Origin: a virus
Reading direction: 5' to 3' (one strand)
Length of the DNA: 63,643 nucleotides
Virus record (IMG/VR): IMGVR_UViG_3300045999_010097
Span: 1-63,643 of that record
Shown: in pieces, positions 8,331 to 17,581 of the stretch
Position numbering within the stretch: position 1 is the stretch's first letter
How the letters are laid out: each line of letters begins with the position of its first letter
Translations under genes and position numbers: made by a program
Notes under the pieces: generated by a model
Told to the model about the DNA's origin: nothing
The model's database searches: none
The model's input: only the letters and a program-made list of their open reading frames with translations

Positions 8331-8549
8331 ATGACGAACAACCGCGAAGCCGCTCTTCTCGAAGCCTTCAACACACATCTTCCGGTCATGACCCCTAAGG
8401 GTCAAGGAATCATCACGTGCTGGAATCGCTTCTACGCTCATCCTGGTCTTTTGGATGAGGATGATGTAGCCGACGATATTGAAGTGCGCCTGGAGAACGG
8501 CGAGGTGTTCGCCACTGATACCTGGACCGACCTCACGGTGATTGCATGA
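8331..8549 (+). CDS. Small acidic protein upstream of DNA polymerase
   Basis: 72 residues, MTNNREAALLEAF..., rich in Asp and Glu toward the C-terminus (DEDDVADDIEVRLENGEVFA). Its stop overlaps the polymerase ATG by four bases, indicating translational coupling. No clear ribosome site is visible because a hairpin ends eight bases upstream. I do not recognise it. Confidence 0.6.
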   Translation: MTNNREAALLEAFNTHLPVMTPKGQGIITCWNRFYAHPGLLDEDDVADDIEVRLENGEVFATDTWTDLTVIA

Positions 8550-10489
8550 TCTTTCGGTTCGACACGGAAACCTTTCCACTTCGCCCTGGTCGCCAGGCTC
8601 CGAAGTTGGTTTGTTTACAGTACGCTTTGGATGTCGACGGTGCTACCGCCCAGAACGGCCCCGTACAGGTCGTTCTGCGCGACACGGCTCGGGACGTGCT
8701 GACCGAAGTCCTTGATGGGGATGCCCTGCTTGAAGCCCATAATGGCGCCTTCGACCAAGTCGTAACGTGTGCGGCGTTTCCCGAACTTACTCCGAGGTGG
8801 TTTCGTGCTCTCGGACAGGGTCGAGGGCGCGATACGATGTTGCGAGATCAACTAATTCACATCAAAAACGGGTCATTGCAGGACCGTCAGCCAAAAGGAC
8901 ATTTCTCGTTGGCCGGGCTTGTCAAACGTAAGCTCGGCAAGGACTTGGATAAGTCTGAGGACACTTGGCGGCTGCGGTATGCCTTGTTGGATGGCGTCCC
9001 GGTAGATCAGTGGCCCCGTGCCGCCTACCAGTATGCCTACGACGATGTCGACTATCTTCGTCAAGTCTCGCGTGCCTTGACGGAAGAATTCGCCCCAGAA
9101 GATGAGTGGCTTCAGGTCGCCTCGGCGTTTTGTTTGAACCTTGCTCAGACTTGGGGTTTTCGTGTCGACCCCGAGCGGTGGCACTGGGTCAACGTGGCTT
9201 TGTTGACTCAAAAGCAAGAATCGGAACGTCTACTAGAGGAAGCCGGTCTATTCAAAGACGGTGCAATGCGTCAAGACGTTGTCCGTGCTGCCGTCGAACG
9301 GGCGTGTGCTCGGGCAGGGCGACCCGTACCGAAAACAAAACCATCGAGCAAGTTCCCTCTCGGGCAAACAAAAGCCGACGCCGAGACTTGCGAAGAACTC
9401 GTGGAATTCGACCCTGTACTTACTCAACTAGGAGTCCACACCACCGCAAACAAGATGATGTCGACTTACTTATCAGGCATGGCCTTCGGGATGACTTATG
9501 CGTGCGGTAGCCGCCCCAATGCTCTGGTTGCGTCTGGTCGAACCTCGTGGGGCGGATCTAAGTTGGACCAGCATAACCCTTGGTGGCCTACTCTGCCCGA
9601 GGGATTTGAATACGAGAAGGTCGAAGAACGAGTTGGTACCAACCTACAGAACTTCCCGCGAGAGGAAGGTATTAGAGATCTCATCAAACCTCGCGAAGGC
9701 AATTGGTGGCTTTCGGTAGATTACGACTCTCTTGAATTGCGTGCTTTGGCTCAGGTGACGTTGTGGATCTGCGGCGAATCCAATCTTGCAGCACGTTATC
9801 AAGAAAACCCTAATTTCGATCCGCACACAGAACTCGCCGCCACCTTGATGGGAGTATCCGGCGCCGAAGCTCTACAACTCAAGAAGATAGGCGACAAAAG
9901 GCTTAAGCACTTCCGCCAACTCGCTAAGGTCGCGAACTTTGGTTATATGGGAGGACTCGGCGCGAAGCGTTTTGTCGAATACGCTAAAGGGTCTTATGGA
10001 GTTGTCGTTACTCAAGACGACGCTTATCGCCTCAAAGATGCGTGGTTTGAAACGTGGCCTGAAATGCGTAAGTATTTCGAGTACGTTGCTTACACCTCTG
10101 AAGTTGGCGAACCCGTCCGACAGTTCATGTCGAACCGCATTCGCGGTGGCGTTGGGTTCACGGATGGGTGTAACACGCGAGTGCAAGGTTTGGCTGCCGA
10201 CGGAGCCAAGCGAGCCCTGTTTGCCGTGTCGCGTGCGTGCTACGTCGAACCGGGCGATGCGTTGTTTGGATCGCGAGTCATCACAATGATCCATGATGAA
10301 TTGTGCCTGGAAGTCCCATCGCAGTTGGCTCACGAGGCTGCTATTTCTTGTGTAGACCACATGGAGCGCGAGATGCGTGTTGTTCTGCCGGACATCCCAG
10401 TCAAGGCTACCCCTGCCTTGTCTACTGCTTGGATCAAGGCAGCCGAACCTGCCTATGATTCTACGGGTCGCTTGATTCCTTGGGGTTGA
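8546..10489 (+). CDS. polA: DNA polymerase family A with 3'-5' exonuclease
   Basis: 647 residues. The exonuclease domain begins with FDTET (residues 3-7) and continues HNGAFDQ (about 66) and YAYDDVDYL (about 163). Polymerase motif A is SVDYDSLELRAL near 390, motif B RQLAKVANFGYMGG near 456, and motif C MIHDELCLEV near 581. All catalytic Asp residues are present. There is no 5'-3' exonuclease domain. This is the phage replicative polymerase, working with the primase-helicase encoded at 0.8-3.4 kb. Confidence 0.95.
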   Translation: MIFRFDTETFPLRPGRQAPKLVCLQYALDVDGATAQNGPVQVVLRDTARDVLTEVLDGDALLEAHNGAFDQVVTCAAFPELTPRWFRALGQGRGRDTMLRDQLIHIKNGSLQDRQPKGHFSLAGLVKRKLGKDLDKSEDTWRLRYALLDGVPVDQWPRAAYQYAYDDVDYLRQVSRALTEEFAPEDEWLQVASAFCLNLAQTWGFRVDPERWHWVNVALLTQKQESERLLEEAGLFKDGAMRQDVVRAAVERACARAGRPVPKTKPSSKFPLGQTKADAETCEELVEFDPVLTQLGVHTTANKMMSTYLSGMAFGMTYACGSRPNALVASGRTSWGGSKLDQHNPWWPTLPEGFEYEKVEERVGTNLQNFPREEGIRDLIKPREGNWWLSVDYDSLELRALAQVTLWICGESNLAARYQENPNFDPHTELAATLMGVSGAEALQLKKIGDKRLKHFRQLAKVANFGYMGGLGAKRFVEYAKGSYGVVVTQDDAYRLKDAWFETWPEMRKYFEYVAYTSEVGEPVRQFMSNRIRGGVGFTDGCNTRVQGLAADGAKRALFAVSRACYVEPGDALFGSRVITMIHDELCLEVPSQLAHEAAISCVDHMEREMRVVLPDIPVKATPALSTAWIKAAEPAYDSTGRLIPWG

Positions 10490-10530
10490 CGACCGGAGCG
10501 TCGTGTTTCTAGTGTAACCAGGAGGTCCAA

Positions 10531-11445
10531 ATGGCAGTCAAATCCTACCCTTCTTTGTACACCATCGGGCACAAAGGTATCGGTGACATTTTCGATGGTG
10601 ATGTTGTCGTGCAGGAGAAGGTGGACGGGTCGCAATTTTCGTTTCAAATCCGCGACGGCGAAGTAGAGATTCGCAGTAAAGGAGCAGAGCTTAATTTGGT
10701 GGCCCCAGCCAAGATGTTCGCGGCTGGCGTGGCTGCCGTAAAAGCAATCGCTCATTTACTTCGTCCTGGCTATATCTATCGTGGTGAATACCTCCGTGCG
10801 CCGAAGCACAATACCCTAGCTTACGACAGGATTCCAAAAAACCACGTAGCTCTTTTTGATATCGAAGATACCAATAAAGGAGATAGTTACTTTCTCAGCC
10901 CAGAGGAATTGGTTGCTGAAGCTGACAGATTGGGATTTGATGTTGCTCCGGTAATTTATGTCGGTTGTATTAAATCAGCCGACAGGTTACACGCTATGTT
11001 GGACCGTGTGTCTTTGTTGGGTGGCGCAAAAATTGAAGGTGTTGTAGTAAAGAACTACGCCAGATTCACGCAAGACAAGCATGTGATGATGGGTAAGTTT
11101 GTTTCTGAAGCGTTCAAAGAAATCCACGCTGGTGAATGGCGAAAGAACAACCCTACTCAAAGCGATATTCTGAATCAACTTATCGAACGCTACCGAACCC
11201 CTGCTCGATGGGCTAAGGCGGTTCAGCATCTACGCGAAGACGTCAAAATTACAGACACACCTAAAGATATTGGTTTGCTCGTCAAAGAAATCGGAGATGA
11301 TGTTGAGCGAGAATGTGCGGCTGAAATTAGAGATATTTTGTTTGCTCACTTCTGGCCAAACATCCGTCGTGGTTTGATGCGCGGAATGCCTGAATGGTAC
11401 AAGGAGCAAGTTATGACCCTGTCCTTCCAGGGAGAAGACAAATGA
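10531..11445 (+). CDS. RNA ligase / nucleotidyltransferase
   Basis: 304 residues after a strong AGGAGG. EKVDGSQ at about 28-34 is the nucleotidyl-acceptor motif KxDGS, with Lys29 as the adenylated residue. Downstream, GEYLRAP (motif III-like), VALFDIED, KIEGVVVK (motif IV, near 168) and VMMGKFV (motif V) complete the ligase fold. The pattern matches the RNA-ligase family of phages rather than DNA ligases with OB domains. It may repair cleaved tRNAs, fitting a phage that carries its own tRNAs. Confidence 0.85.
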   Translation: MAVKSYPSLYTIGHKGIGDIFDGDVVVQEKVDGSQFSFQIRDGEVEIRSKGAELNLVAPAKMFAAGVAAVKAIAHLLRPGYIYRGEYLRAPKHNTLAYDRIPKNHVALFDIEDTNKGDSYFLSPEELVAEADRLGFDVAPVIYVGCIKSADRLHAMLDRVSLLGGAKIEGVVVKNYARFTQDKHVMMGKFVSEAFKEIHAGEWRKNNPTQSDILNQLIERYRTPARWAKAVQHLREDVKITDTPKDIGLLVKEIGDDVERECAAEIRDILFAHFWPNIRRGLMRGMPEWYKEQVMTLSFQGEDK

Positions 11446-11687
11446 AATACTCCGTAAACGATTTCAATAAGGCAATGACCTCGTTGGATACGTCGGTCGT
11501 TGAACAGAATCGTGCTGTCGAACAGATGAACTACGACGTAGTCGATATCGTGAATCAAGTCATTGCGGCTGATGAACCTAGTGCGACTATCACTCGGATT
11601 CCGTTGAACACACCACAAGATATCGCTTTTGTGATGGCTCAAGTGGCTGCACGCATGCGAATTCTCTTGGCGAAAAGGAGGCAGTAA
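11442..11687 (+). CDS. Small protein between ligase and methylase
   Basis: 81 residues from ATG 11442, overlapping the ligase stop (ATGA) and ending in a TAATG overlap with the methylase. The sequence looks helical (FNKAMTSLDTSVVEQNRAVEQM). The internal AKRRQ end carries the ribosome site of the next gene. Function unknown. Confidence 0.6.
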   Translation: MKYSVNDFNKAMTSLDTSVVEQNRAVEQMNYDVVDIVNQVIAADEPSATITRIPLNTPQDIAFVMAQVAARMRILLAKRRQ

Positions 11688-12196
11688 TGGTCGCTCATCT
11701 GAACGCCGGACATTTTCAAGCCTGGCGCACACCCAAAAGAATCTACGAACAACTCTCCAAAGAGGCGGGTGGCTACTGTGCCGACCTATTCGCCGACAAA
11801 GACAACGCGCTGCACTCAAAGTTCTTCACTGAGAGCGAAGACGCCATCATGCAACAATGGGCTTTCCCTGGTGAAGTAGCCTTCGCCAACCCTCCTTACG
11901 GAGGACACTTTCAAGAAGAGGCTCTTGCTAAGGCCATCACCGAAGTACGTACTGCTAAGCGTCTTCGCGGTGTTGACCTGCTCGTTCAAGCCAGCGTCTC
12001 CACGAAGTGGTTTTTGCGAGCTGTGAAGGAATGCGATGTACAACTCTTTCATGGTCGCATCCAGTTTGACGTTCCTGTTGGCATGGACAACCCCCGTCGC
12101 CCTTCGTTCAGCAACGCCTTGATTCAGGTTAGGGACCGTCGCGGTAAAGGCGTTACGGGCATGCGCTCGGCTAAGACCGGTGCTATCATCCCATGA
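11687..12196 (+). CDS. Phage DNA N6-adenine methyltransferase (Dam-like)
   Basis: 169 residues. WRTPKRIYEQLSKE near the start and FANPPYGG at about 66-73 (the DPPY-type catalytic motif) match the compact phage N6-adenine methyltransferase family. VDLLVQASVSTKWF and CDVQLFHGRIQFDVP follow as in relatives. It probably methylates phage DNA against host restriction. Recognition site unknown. Confidence 0.85.
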   Translation: MVAHLNAGHFQAWRTPKRIYEQLSKEAGGYCADLFADKDNALHSKFFTESEDAIMQQWAFPGEVAFANPPYGGHFQEEALAKAITEVRTAKRLRGVDLLVQASVSTKWFLRAVKECDVQLFHGRIQFDVPVGMDNPRRPSFSNALIQVRDRRGKGVTGMRSAKTGAIIP

Positions 12197-12714
12197 TGGT
12201 CCATACACTCCTCGCCGTCGATCCCGGTAAGTCTGATGCTGGGGTCGCCTTCTTCGTCGACAACATCCTCACCGATGCACACTTTTTGGAGGTTCCGTCA
12301 GGGTCACCTTACGAAGTGGCCAAGATCGTGGCTGCCTGGGCGAGGCGCTGCATGATGAACCTGGGCGACCCTGATGGACGCATCACTCATCTAGTGGTCG
12401 AGGGGCAGCAAATCTATCGAGGGGACCGCCGTGACCCCAACGACTTGATTCCGCTGGCGCAGACTGTCGGAGGCGTGATGGCCCGAGTCGACGCTTTCGA
12501 GCGGGAGGTCATTCTTCCTCGAATCTGGACCGGAGGTATCCCGAAAGAGGTCCGGCAGCGCCATTTTCTAGCTGCGGCTTCTGAATGGGAGCGTGATATG
12601 TTGATGGCGATCCGCCCAGCCAAGAAAAGGCACAACGCTATTGACGCTGTTATGTTGGGTGCCTATGTCTTGGGCAGACTACCTACCGAACCCGAAGGTG
12701 GTTATGTCCAATAG
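12193..12714 (+). CDS. RuvC-like Holliday junction resolvase
   Basis: 173 residues with RNase H fold cues: LLAVDPGKSDAGVAFF (first catalytic Asp, residue 9), LVVEGQQIY (Glu, about 72), and KKRHNAIDAVMLG near 150-162 (last acidic residue). The order matches RuvC-type resolvases. It likely resolves recombination and replication branches before packaging. A four-base overlap with the methylase start region indicates one operon; start could be either of two adjacent ATGs. Confidence 0.8.
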   Translation: MMVHTLLAVDPGKSDAGVAFFVDNILTDAHFLEVPSGSPYEVAKIVAAWARRCMMNLGDPDGRITHLVVEGQQIYRGDRRDPNDLIPLAQTVGGVMARVDAFEREVILPRIWTGGIPKEVRQRHFLAAASEWERDMLMAIRPAKKRHNAIDAVMLGAYVLGRLPTEPEGGYVQ

Positions 12715-12722
12715 GAGCGACT

Positions 12723-12911
12723 GTGACTTTACTCGCCATCACCGTAACAGCTTTGTTCACATTGGCGTTATTCGCCTTGGTGACTGCCGCTGTACAGAAA
12801 GACAAGGATCTTCTTATCAACGCGCTTCTAACCATCGTTAGCGGTGTAGTTTTGCTATCTATTCCGTTCGTGTATCGTGGTGTGCTTTTTCTTGTGAGTG
12901 GTGAACAATGA
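12723..12911 (+). CDS. Small two-helix membrane protein
   Basis: 62 residues from GTG, preceded by AGGAG. Two hydrophobic segments, LLAITVTALFTLALFALVTA and LLTIVSGVVLLSIPFVY, with a short charged loop QKDKD between. It overlaps the next gene by four bases. Possible inner-membrane protein; no family recognised. Confidence 0.6.
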   Translation: MTLLAITVTALFTLALFALVTAAVQKDKDLLINALLTIVSGVVLLSIPFVYRGVLFLVSGEQ

Positions 12912-13471
12912 TTCGCACAAACGACGACGAACGAGTTGCAAGCAATGTGTCTCTTTTCAAAACACGAGTAGAACAAACGACCTCCGTCGGTTCTATGGCT
13001 GAGTATGTGCATCTCGCCAAGTCCCTGGTCGAGTTGCGTCGTGCCAAAGACTATGTCAAAGCACGCAAGGAGCAAATCACAGCGCCTGCTAAGGCTTTGA
13101 CCGACACAGCGAAAGAGTGGTTCGGCGCTACTGAAAAGGCTATTGACTCTACAGAGAAGCGTCTCAAGGATTTGCTTGAAGTTTTCATCGAGACACGAGC
13201 GGATACAGCACAAGGTGAGTCAAAAGCTGCCCTTGATGCCGGTGACGTTCAGAAGTCGATCGCATTAATGACGATCGTCCCTGACGTTGAGGGGTTATCG
13301 ATCCGCAACGAAGTCGCGTTTGAGGTCATCGATTACAACGCGGTGCCTGACGAGTTCTTTGAACGAACTATTCGCACGTCTGCTATCAAGACAGCCCTCA
13401 AAGCAGGCGAACAAATCCCCGGCATCGTCCGCAAGGACCGTGTTCAGATTGCCATCTCAACTAAGGATTGA
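12908..13471 (+). CDS. Coiled-coil phage protein of unknown function
   Basis: 187 residues. A long charged helical segment (VELRRAKDYVKARKEQITAPAKALTDTAKEWFGATEKAIDSTEKRLKDLL, about 38-95, read in two parts) recalls phage proteins found beside recombination genes. The C-terminal part is compact (EGLSIRNEVAFEVID...). Position suggests a recombination or replication accessory role; not provable from sequence alone. Confidence 0.6.
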   Translation: MIRTNDDERVASNVSLFKTRVEQTTSVGSMAEYVHLAKSLVELRRAKDYVKARKEQITAPAKALTDTAKEWFGATEKAIDSTEKRLKDLLEVFIETRADTAQGESKAALDAGDVQKSIALMTIVPDVEGLSIRNEVAFEVIDYNAVPDEFFERTIRTSAIKTALKAGEQIPGIVRKDRVQIAISTKD

Positions 13472-13474
13472 AAA

Positions 13475-14242
13475 ATGGACATCGTAATTCCGGCCTATGG
13501 CAACCTCGACATTACTTCTCGTGCTTTTTTCGGGTGCGCCCTGAACGCCCCCAAAGGAGCAAAAATCACGTTGGTTGACAACGGTTCTGGCGACGTCCTC
13601 ACCCCACTGAAGCCGGTTGTTGAGTCGCTGGGACATCGGTTTCTGAAGATCGAGGTCAACGTCGGCCCCTACGGGGCTGTGAATGCCGGTCTGGCTGAAG
13701 GTAACCACGACGTGGTGGCTGTTGTGTGCAACGACGTCGTTCCACTCCCATACGCTCTAGATCGTTTGCGCTCAGGTCTTGAGCGGTTTTCTATTGTTGG
13801 TGCTGTTGAACTACAGACATCACCGTACTGCACGGACGACTTGATCCTCGAAGCCGAAAACAAAGGGCTCTACAACCAGGAGAAGTTCACTCCTGGCGTG
13901 TTCTTCTCTTGTTTCGTCACCACCCGAGCAGTTTTTTCTAAGGTCGGGATGTTCGACAGCCGTTTCAAGCTGACCTTCGGTGACACTGACTGGGAACAAC
14001 GAGCAGCAGACGCCGGTTGTGCCTACATGCGGGCCAATCACGCCCCTGTGTTTCATGGGTCGTCAGTCACCCGCAAACGACTCGGTTTGGATGCTGACAT
14101 GCGTGTCGACACCGCTGACCACAAGGTGTTCTTGGAGAAGTGGCAGCATCGCCCCGACGTCGTAGCCAAACACCCCCTCGAAAACCCCGACTTCAAGAGA
14201 GCGTTTGTTAAGAACGAGTGGTCCTATCGGGGAGAAACATGA
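13475..14242 (+). CDS. Glycosyltransferase family 2 (GT-A)
   Basis: 255 residues with AAGGA before the ATG. MDIVIPAYGN, ITLVDNGSGD and NVGPYGAVNAGLAEG are the nucleotide-sugar binding strands of GT2 enzymes; VVCNDVVPLP stands where the DxD metal motif lies, as NDD-like. FGDTDWEQRAADAG near 167-180 fits the acceptor-site ED/ExxW region. It opens a four-gene sugar/nucleotide cluster and overlaps the next gene by four bases. The target may be phage DNA, virion proteins or the host surface. Confidence 0.85.
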   Translation: MDIVIPAYGNLDITSRAFFGCALNAPKGAKITLVDNGSGDVLTPLKPVVESLGHRFLKIEVNVGPYGAVNAGLAEGNHDVVAVVCNDVVPLPYALDRLRSGLERFSIVGAVELQTSPYCTDDLILEAENKGLYNQEKFTPGVFFSCFVTTRAVFSKVGMFDSRFKLTFGDTDWEQRAADAGCAYMRANHAPVFHGSSVTRKRLGLDADMRVDTADHKVFLEKWQHRPDVVAKHPLENPDFKRAFVKNEWSYRGET

Positions 14243-14856
14243 TCGATCTCGTCATTTTTGATATGGACGGTGTTCTGGTAGACCTCTGCCACGCCCACAG
14301 GGCTGCCTTCAGAGCCGCATTGGACGAGGTTACAGGGCATCATCTTGACCACGCTACAGAAAGATTCCTTGAAGGGCTGCCCACAACGGAAAAATGTCGG
14401 ATTCTGGGATTGCATAGCGACGTCACAGCAGCCGTGAACAAGCGCAAACAGGAACTCACAGGTCCTTTTTGTGAGAACTTGCGCCCCAACCAGAACCGTT
14501 ATGATGCTGTGCTCGCCGCTGCGGAGGATCATCAGGTCGTCTGTTACTCGAACTCCCTCCCCAGCACGGCTTTGGTGGCGTTGAGGCAGGTACGACTGCT
14601 CGACCTGTTGGCCGGTGTCTACGGTTCTTCTGATGTGCCGGTGCCAAAACCCAGCCCTGAAGGGTACAACAAGATCATGCGTGACTTCAATGTCCAACCG
14701 GACCAGGTTCTGGTTTTCGAGGATTCCCCTCCAGGGATACAAGCCGCAGCAGACGCCGGTTGTTTTGTTGTACCCACTTCCCTAGAATTCATCACAGCAG
14801 CTAACGTGCGCTTTGCGATCACCCAGACCAATGAGATCATCCGATGCAACTACTGA
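14239..14856 (+). CDS. HAD-superfamily phosphatase (beta-phosphoglucomutase-like)
   Basis: 205 residues from ATG 14239 (ATGA overlap with the GT2 gene). LVIFDMDGVLVDL gives the nucleophile motif DxD, CYSNSLPS the Thr/Ser motif, PKPSPEGY the Lys motif, and VFEDSPPGIQAA the acidic motif. A helical cap lies between motifs I and II. The likely substrate is a sugar phosphate, given the neighbouring nucleotidyltransferase. Confidence 0.85.
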   Translation: MIDLVIFDMDGVLVDLCHAHRAAFRAALDEVTGHHLDHATERFLEGLPTTEKCRILGLHSDVTAAVNKRKQELTGPFCENLRPNQNRYDAVLAAAEDHQVVCYSNSLPSTALVALRQVRLLDLLAGVYGSSDVPVPKPSPEGYNKIMRDFNVQPDQVLVFEDSPPGIQAAADAGCFVVPTSLEFITAANVRFAITQTNEIIRCNY

Positions 14857-15521
14857 TTCCAGCCGCCGGTCTTGGCAGCCGCTTTACGACTGCCGGTTAC
14901 ACAACGCCGAAGCCCCTGCTCCCGGTCGACGGTGTTCCTATGATCCGTCGGGTGGTCGACGACTGTGTTGCTGCCTTTGGTCAGTTCAGCCGAATCACGA
15001 TTGCCGTGTCCTCCCCGCGTCTTGAGTCTTTCAAGAATGCTTTGCGAGGCATGGACATACACTTCGTACTCATTGATGAGTTGACCCGAGGTGCGGCTGA
15101 GACAGCTTTGTTTTGTCGGGAGCACTGTCTTGCAGAACAACCTCTGGTTGTGGCAAACTCGGATCAGGTGTTCTCTGTTCACAGCAGAGTTGATACAGCA
15201 ACCAACGGATGCCTTGTATTCCCCAACGACGGACAGACGAAGTGGTCTTTTGTTCGTGAAGGTAAGGTCATTGAGAAACCCCCTTCCGTGTTCGTTGATG
15301 ACGTACCGACTTGTGGGGTGTATTGGTGGAAGTCTTCGCAGGAGTTCTTCGACGCGGCTGCGGACGCCATTGCGAGTGACGAGCGACACGGTCCCAACCA
15401 AGAGTTCTACATCGCGCCGCTGTTGAACCGGTCTACCTTTCGAGTCGAGCAGGTCCGTCATTTCGCTGGTTTGGGCACTCCGGAAGATTACCAGACGTAT
15501 CTCTCGTCAAGGAGCAAGTAA
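14844..15521 (+). CDS. Sugar-1-phosphate nucleotidyltransferase
   Basis: 225 residues overlapping the phosphatase gene by 13 bases. LIPAAGLGSRF at the N-terminus is the NTP-binding loop, PKPLLPVDGVPM the conserved Lys motif, and VVANSDQVF near 95 the metal site. The fold resembles GlmU/RmlA-type enzymes without an acyl-transferase tail. It probably makes the activated sugar used by the glycosyltransferases of this phage. Confidence 0.85.
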   Translation: MQLLIPAAGLGSRFTTAGYTTPKPLLPVDGVPMIRRVVDDCVAAFGQFSRITIAVSSPRLESFKNALRGMDIHFVLIDELTRGAAETALFCREHCLAEQPLVVANSDQVFSVHSRVDTATNGCLVFPNDGQTKWSFVREGKVIEKPPSVFVDDVPTCGVYWWKSSQEFFDAAADAIASDERHGPNQEFYIAPLLNRSTFRVEQVRHFAGLGTPEDYQTYLSSRSK

Positions 15522-16295
15522 ATGGCCAAGCAGAAGAAGGTCTTGATCGTCAGCGATATTCATTTTCCCAACCACGATCCCAAAGCTGTGGTCACGTTCC
15601 TGACGTTCCTGCGTCACTTCAAACCCCACAAAGTCATCCTGAATGGTGACATCCACGACTTCAAGGGCCTGTCCAAACACGACGACGCCGCGACGAACAT
15701 GTCTCGCGTGCAGTCAGAAACCACGATGGTGGCCGATTTCCTCGATGGCATCCGCCGCGAAGGCACACGGGGTATGGAGATCGATCTCCACGAAGGTAAC
15801 CACGACCAGCGTCTGACGACCTACGTCGCGCATCGAGCGCCTCACCTTGATGGGCTCATGTCTCTGCCGAGCCTGCTTGACCTTAAAAGGCGTCGTGTTA
15901 GTTGGATGAACTATTCGGCGGACAATGTCAACTTCATTAGCCCAAAGCTCGGTGTCACACATGGCACACTCCACGGTACAAACTACGCCCGCGACTACCT
16001 CTACAAGTACGGTGTGTCCTTGATCGTGGGTCACGCGCATCGACCGCAGTATGCATCTGTCCCCGTCGTCTCCCGCGACGGGCAACACACCAGGGCCTGT
16101 TGGGGACTTGGCTGCCTTGTTCCTGTTCAGCACGTCTCCTTCCCCCGTCATCCATCGGGCTGGACTCAGGGCTGGGGGATTGCCCTCATCGATGAGCGGG
16201 ACGGGGACTTTGATGTCCATCAGATCAACCTGACCCGAGGTCGGGTGCGCTGGGTTGATGGTAAGACTTACGGTCCGAACGGAAAGGTAGGTTGA
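15522..16295 (+). CDS. Calcineurin-like metallophosphoesterase
   Basis: 257 residues. All metal motifs are present: SDIHFPN (12-18), NGDIHDF (about 46), EGNHDQR (about 94), GVTHGTLHG and VGHAHRP (near 170). Such phage enzymes act on nucleotides or RNA ends; the substrate here cannot be told. It follows the sugar cluster directly after a TAA stop. Confidence 0.85.
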   Translation: MAKQKKVLIVSDIHFPNHDPKAVVTFLTFLRHFKPHKVILNGDIHDFKGLSKHDDAATNMSRVQSETTMVADFLDGIRREGTRGMEIDLHEGNHDQRLTTYVAHRAPHLDGLMSLPSLLDLKRRRVSWMNYSADNVNFISPKLGVTHGTLHGTNYARDYLYKYGVSLIVGHAHRPQYASVPVVSRDGQHTRACWGLGCLVPVQHVSFPRHPSGWTQGWGIALIDERDGDFDVHQINLTRGRVRWVDGKTYGPNGKVG

Positions 16296-16296
16296 C

Positions 16297-17166
16297 ATGG
16301 AATCCGTCGCTAAGATTATCTGTGATTCAAAGCACTTCAACGGCGGTCGCTTAACGACAATGGAACTCGACGTACCGACGTGCGTGCTTGCTCAGTTCAA
16401 TACACACCGGATGTTCTCTCGTAACGCGGCTTCCATGAGAGCTATTCCGACCAAGCGTATTATTTCGGCTGTCAAGGCTGAAGCCTACGAGCCTGAGTGG
16501 CTTTCCAACAAGGCAGGTATGCAAGGTGGCGAACCCATCAAGCACCCTCGACTGGCCAAAGTCGTTTGGCAAGTGGCTTTGCTTACCTCTGCTTTTTTCG
16601 TCACTCTGCTCGCTCGATTGGGACTCCATAAGCAAGTTGTCAACCGCCTCTTGAGTCCTTGGTCATATACCAAGGTTGTGGTGACTGGCACGGACGAAGC
16701 CTGGGCCAATTTCTTGGCCCTTCGTGCGGAGCCTCACGCAGATCCGGCACTACAGCGTGTTGCTCGGGCGGCTGCCTATGCCTTGGCGCACTCTATTCCG
16801 CGTGTTTTGCAACTAGGTGAGTGGCACTTGCCTTATTGGCATCAAACCTCGACGCGAGGCCCTTCAGGCCCGAAACAAGGCATCATTCAGTCTGTAGCGA
16901 GGTGCGCTCGGGTGTCTTACGCCACTTTTGACGCGCCTGAGACGATCAGCAGCTTTGAAAAAGATCTGGATTTGTACAAAAAACTGCTTGAAAACGATCC
17001 AAAACACAGTTCTCCAGCAGAACACCAGGCATGCGCAGTTCTATCGGCTGATCAGGGCGGAAATCTCGGTCCAGGTTGGATGCAATACCGTAAAACCTTG
17101 GCCAGCGAAGCCAATTTGGACCTGAACCACGAGTTCGTTCGTCTAGGCTACGAACCGACCCCTTGA
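16297..17166 (+). CDS. thyX: Flavin-dependent thymidylate synthase
   Basis: 289 residues. FNTHRMFSRNAASMRAIPTK at about 34-53 is the ThyX signature RHRxxSxNxxSxR with Thr in the first position. HQTSTRGPSGPKQGI and later AEHQACAV continue the family pattern. It makes dTMP from dUMP with FAD and methylene-tetrahydrofolate. Together with the B12-dependent reductase downstream it supplies deoxynucleotides independent of host ThyA and oxygen-dependent enzymes. Confidence 0.9.
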   Translation: MESVAKIICDSKHFNGGRLTTMELDVPTCVLAQFNTHRMFSRNAASMRAIPTKRIISAVKAEAYEPEWLSNKAGMQGGEPIKHPRLAKVVWQVALLTSAFFVTLLARLGLHKQVVNRLLSPWSYTKVVVTGTDEAWANFLALRAEPHADPALQRVARAAAYALAHSIPRVLQLGEWHLPYWHQTSTRGPSGPKQGIIQSVARCARVSYATFDAPETISSFEKDLDLYKKLLENDPKHSSPAEHQACAVLSADQGGNLGPGWMQYRKTLASEANLDLNHEFVRLGYEPTP

Positions 17167-17211
17167 CGCCTTTACGGATCGGCTTAGATTGCTCGTAACA
17201 GGAGCAAAAAC

Positions 17212-17451
17212 ATGCTGAACATCATCCTCGTCTCGCTTGTCGGTAGTTTCGTTGGTACGATTGTTGGTTACACGGGTATGACGCTGGTTTTGGGTGTCAT
17301 GGCCCAGCGAGAAGCTAAGCGCCGTTCTGACAAGGTTAACGCTGAGTTGGCTGCCCTGCGCGAGGAAATGCAGACGCGGGTGTATGCGGCGTTGGCCTCA
17401 GAAGCGCTTCAGGACGCGACTGAAACCGGCCATATTCGTGCAGAAGCATGA
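17212..17451 (+). CDS. Single-pass membrane protein with cytoplasmic helix
   Basis: 79 residues with AGGAGC before ATG. One hydrophobic segment (IILVSLVGSFVGTIVGYTGM, residues 4-23, extending to about 32) is followed by a charged helix (QREAKRRSDKVNAELAALRE). The stop overlaps a following ATG. Function unknown. Confidence 0.6.
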   Translation: MLNIILVSLVGSFVGTIVGYTGMTLVLGVMAQREAKRRSDKVNAELAALREEMQTRVYAALASEALQDATETGHIRAEA

Positions 17452-17482
17452 ATTCAGTGAAAAACTAAGCAAATTATTGGTC

Positions 17483-17551
17483 GTGAGTCCAATAATTTTC
17501 TTTTTGTGCCTGGGTGTGTACGCCTGTCTTTTAGCGGAAGTGCTAGACTAG
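17483..17551 (+). CDS. 22-residue hydrophobic peptide
   Basis: GTG start, MSPIIFFLCLGVYACLLAEV plus LD. Almost wholly hydrophobic, like the micro-ORF at 5420, but with no ribosome site, so low confidence. A TGCTAGACT box overlaps its end and probably drives nrdJ. Confidence 0.25.
   Translation: MSPIIFFLCLGVYACLLAEVLD
17540..17548 (+). promoter_or_regulatory. Extended -10 promoter upstream of nrdJ
   Basis: TGCTAGACT matches the TAGACT boxes elsewhere in this genome. Here a leader of roughly 27 bases with AGGGAC follows before the ATG at 17582, so this would be a leadered transcript. Confidence 0.4.
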
Positions 17552-17581
17552 GCGGTCCCACCTCAGCCTTAGGGACAAAGC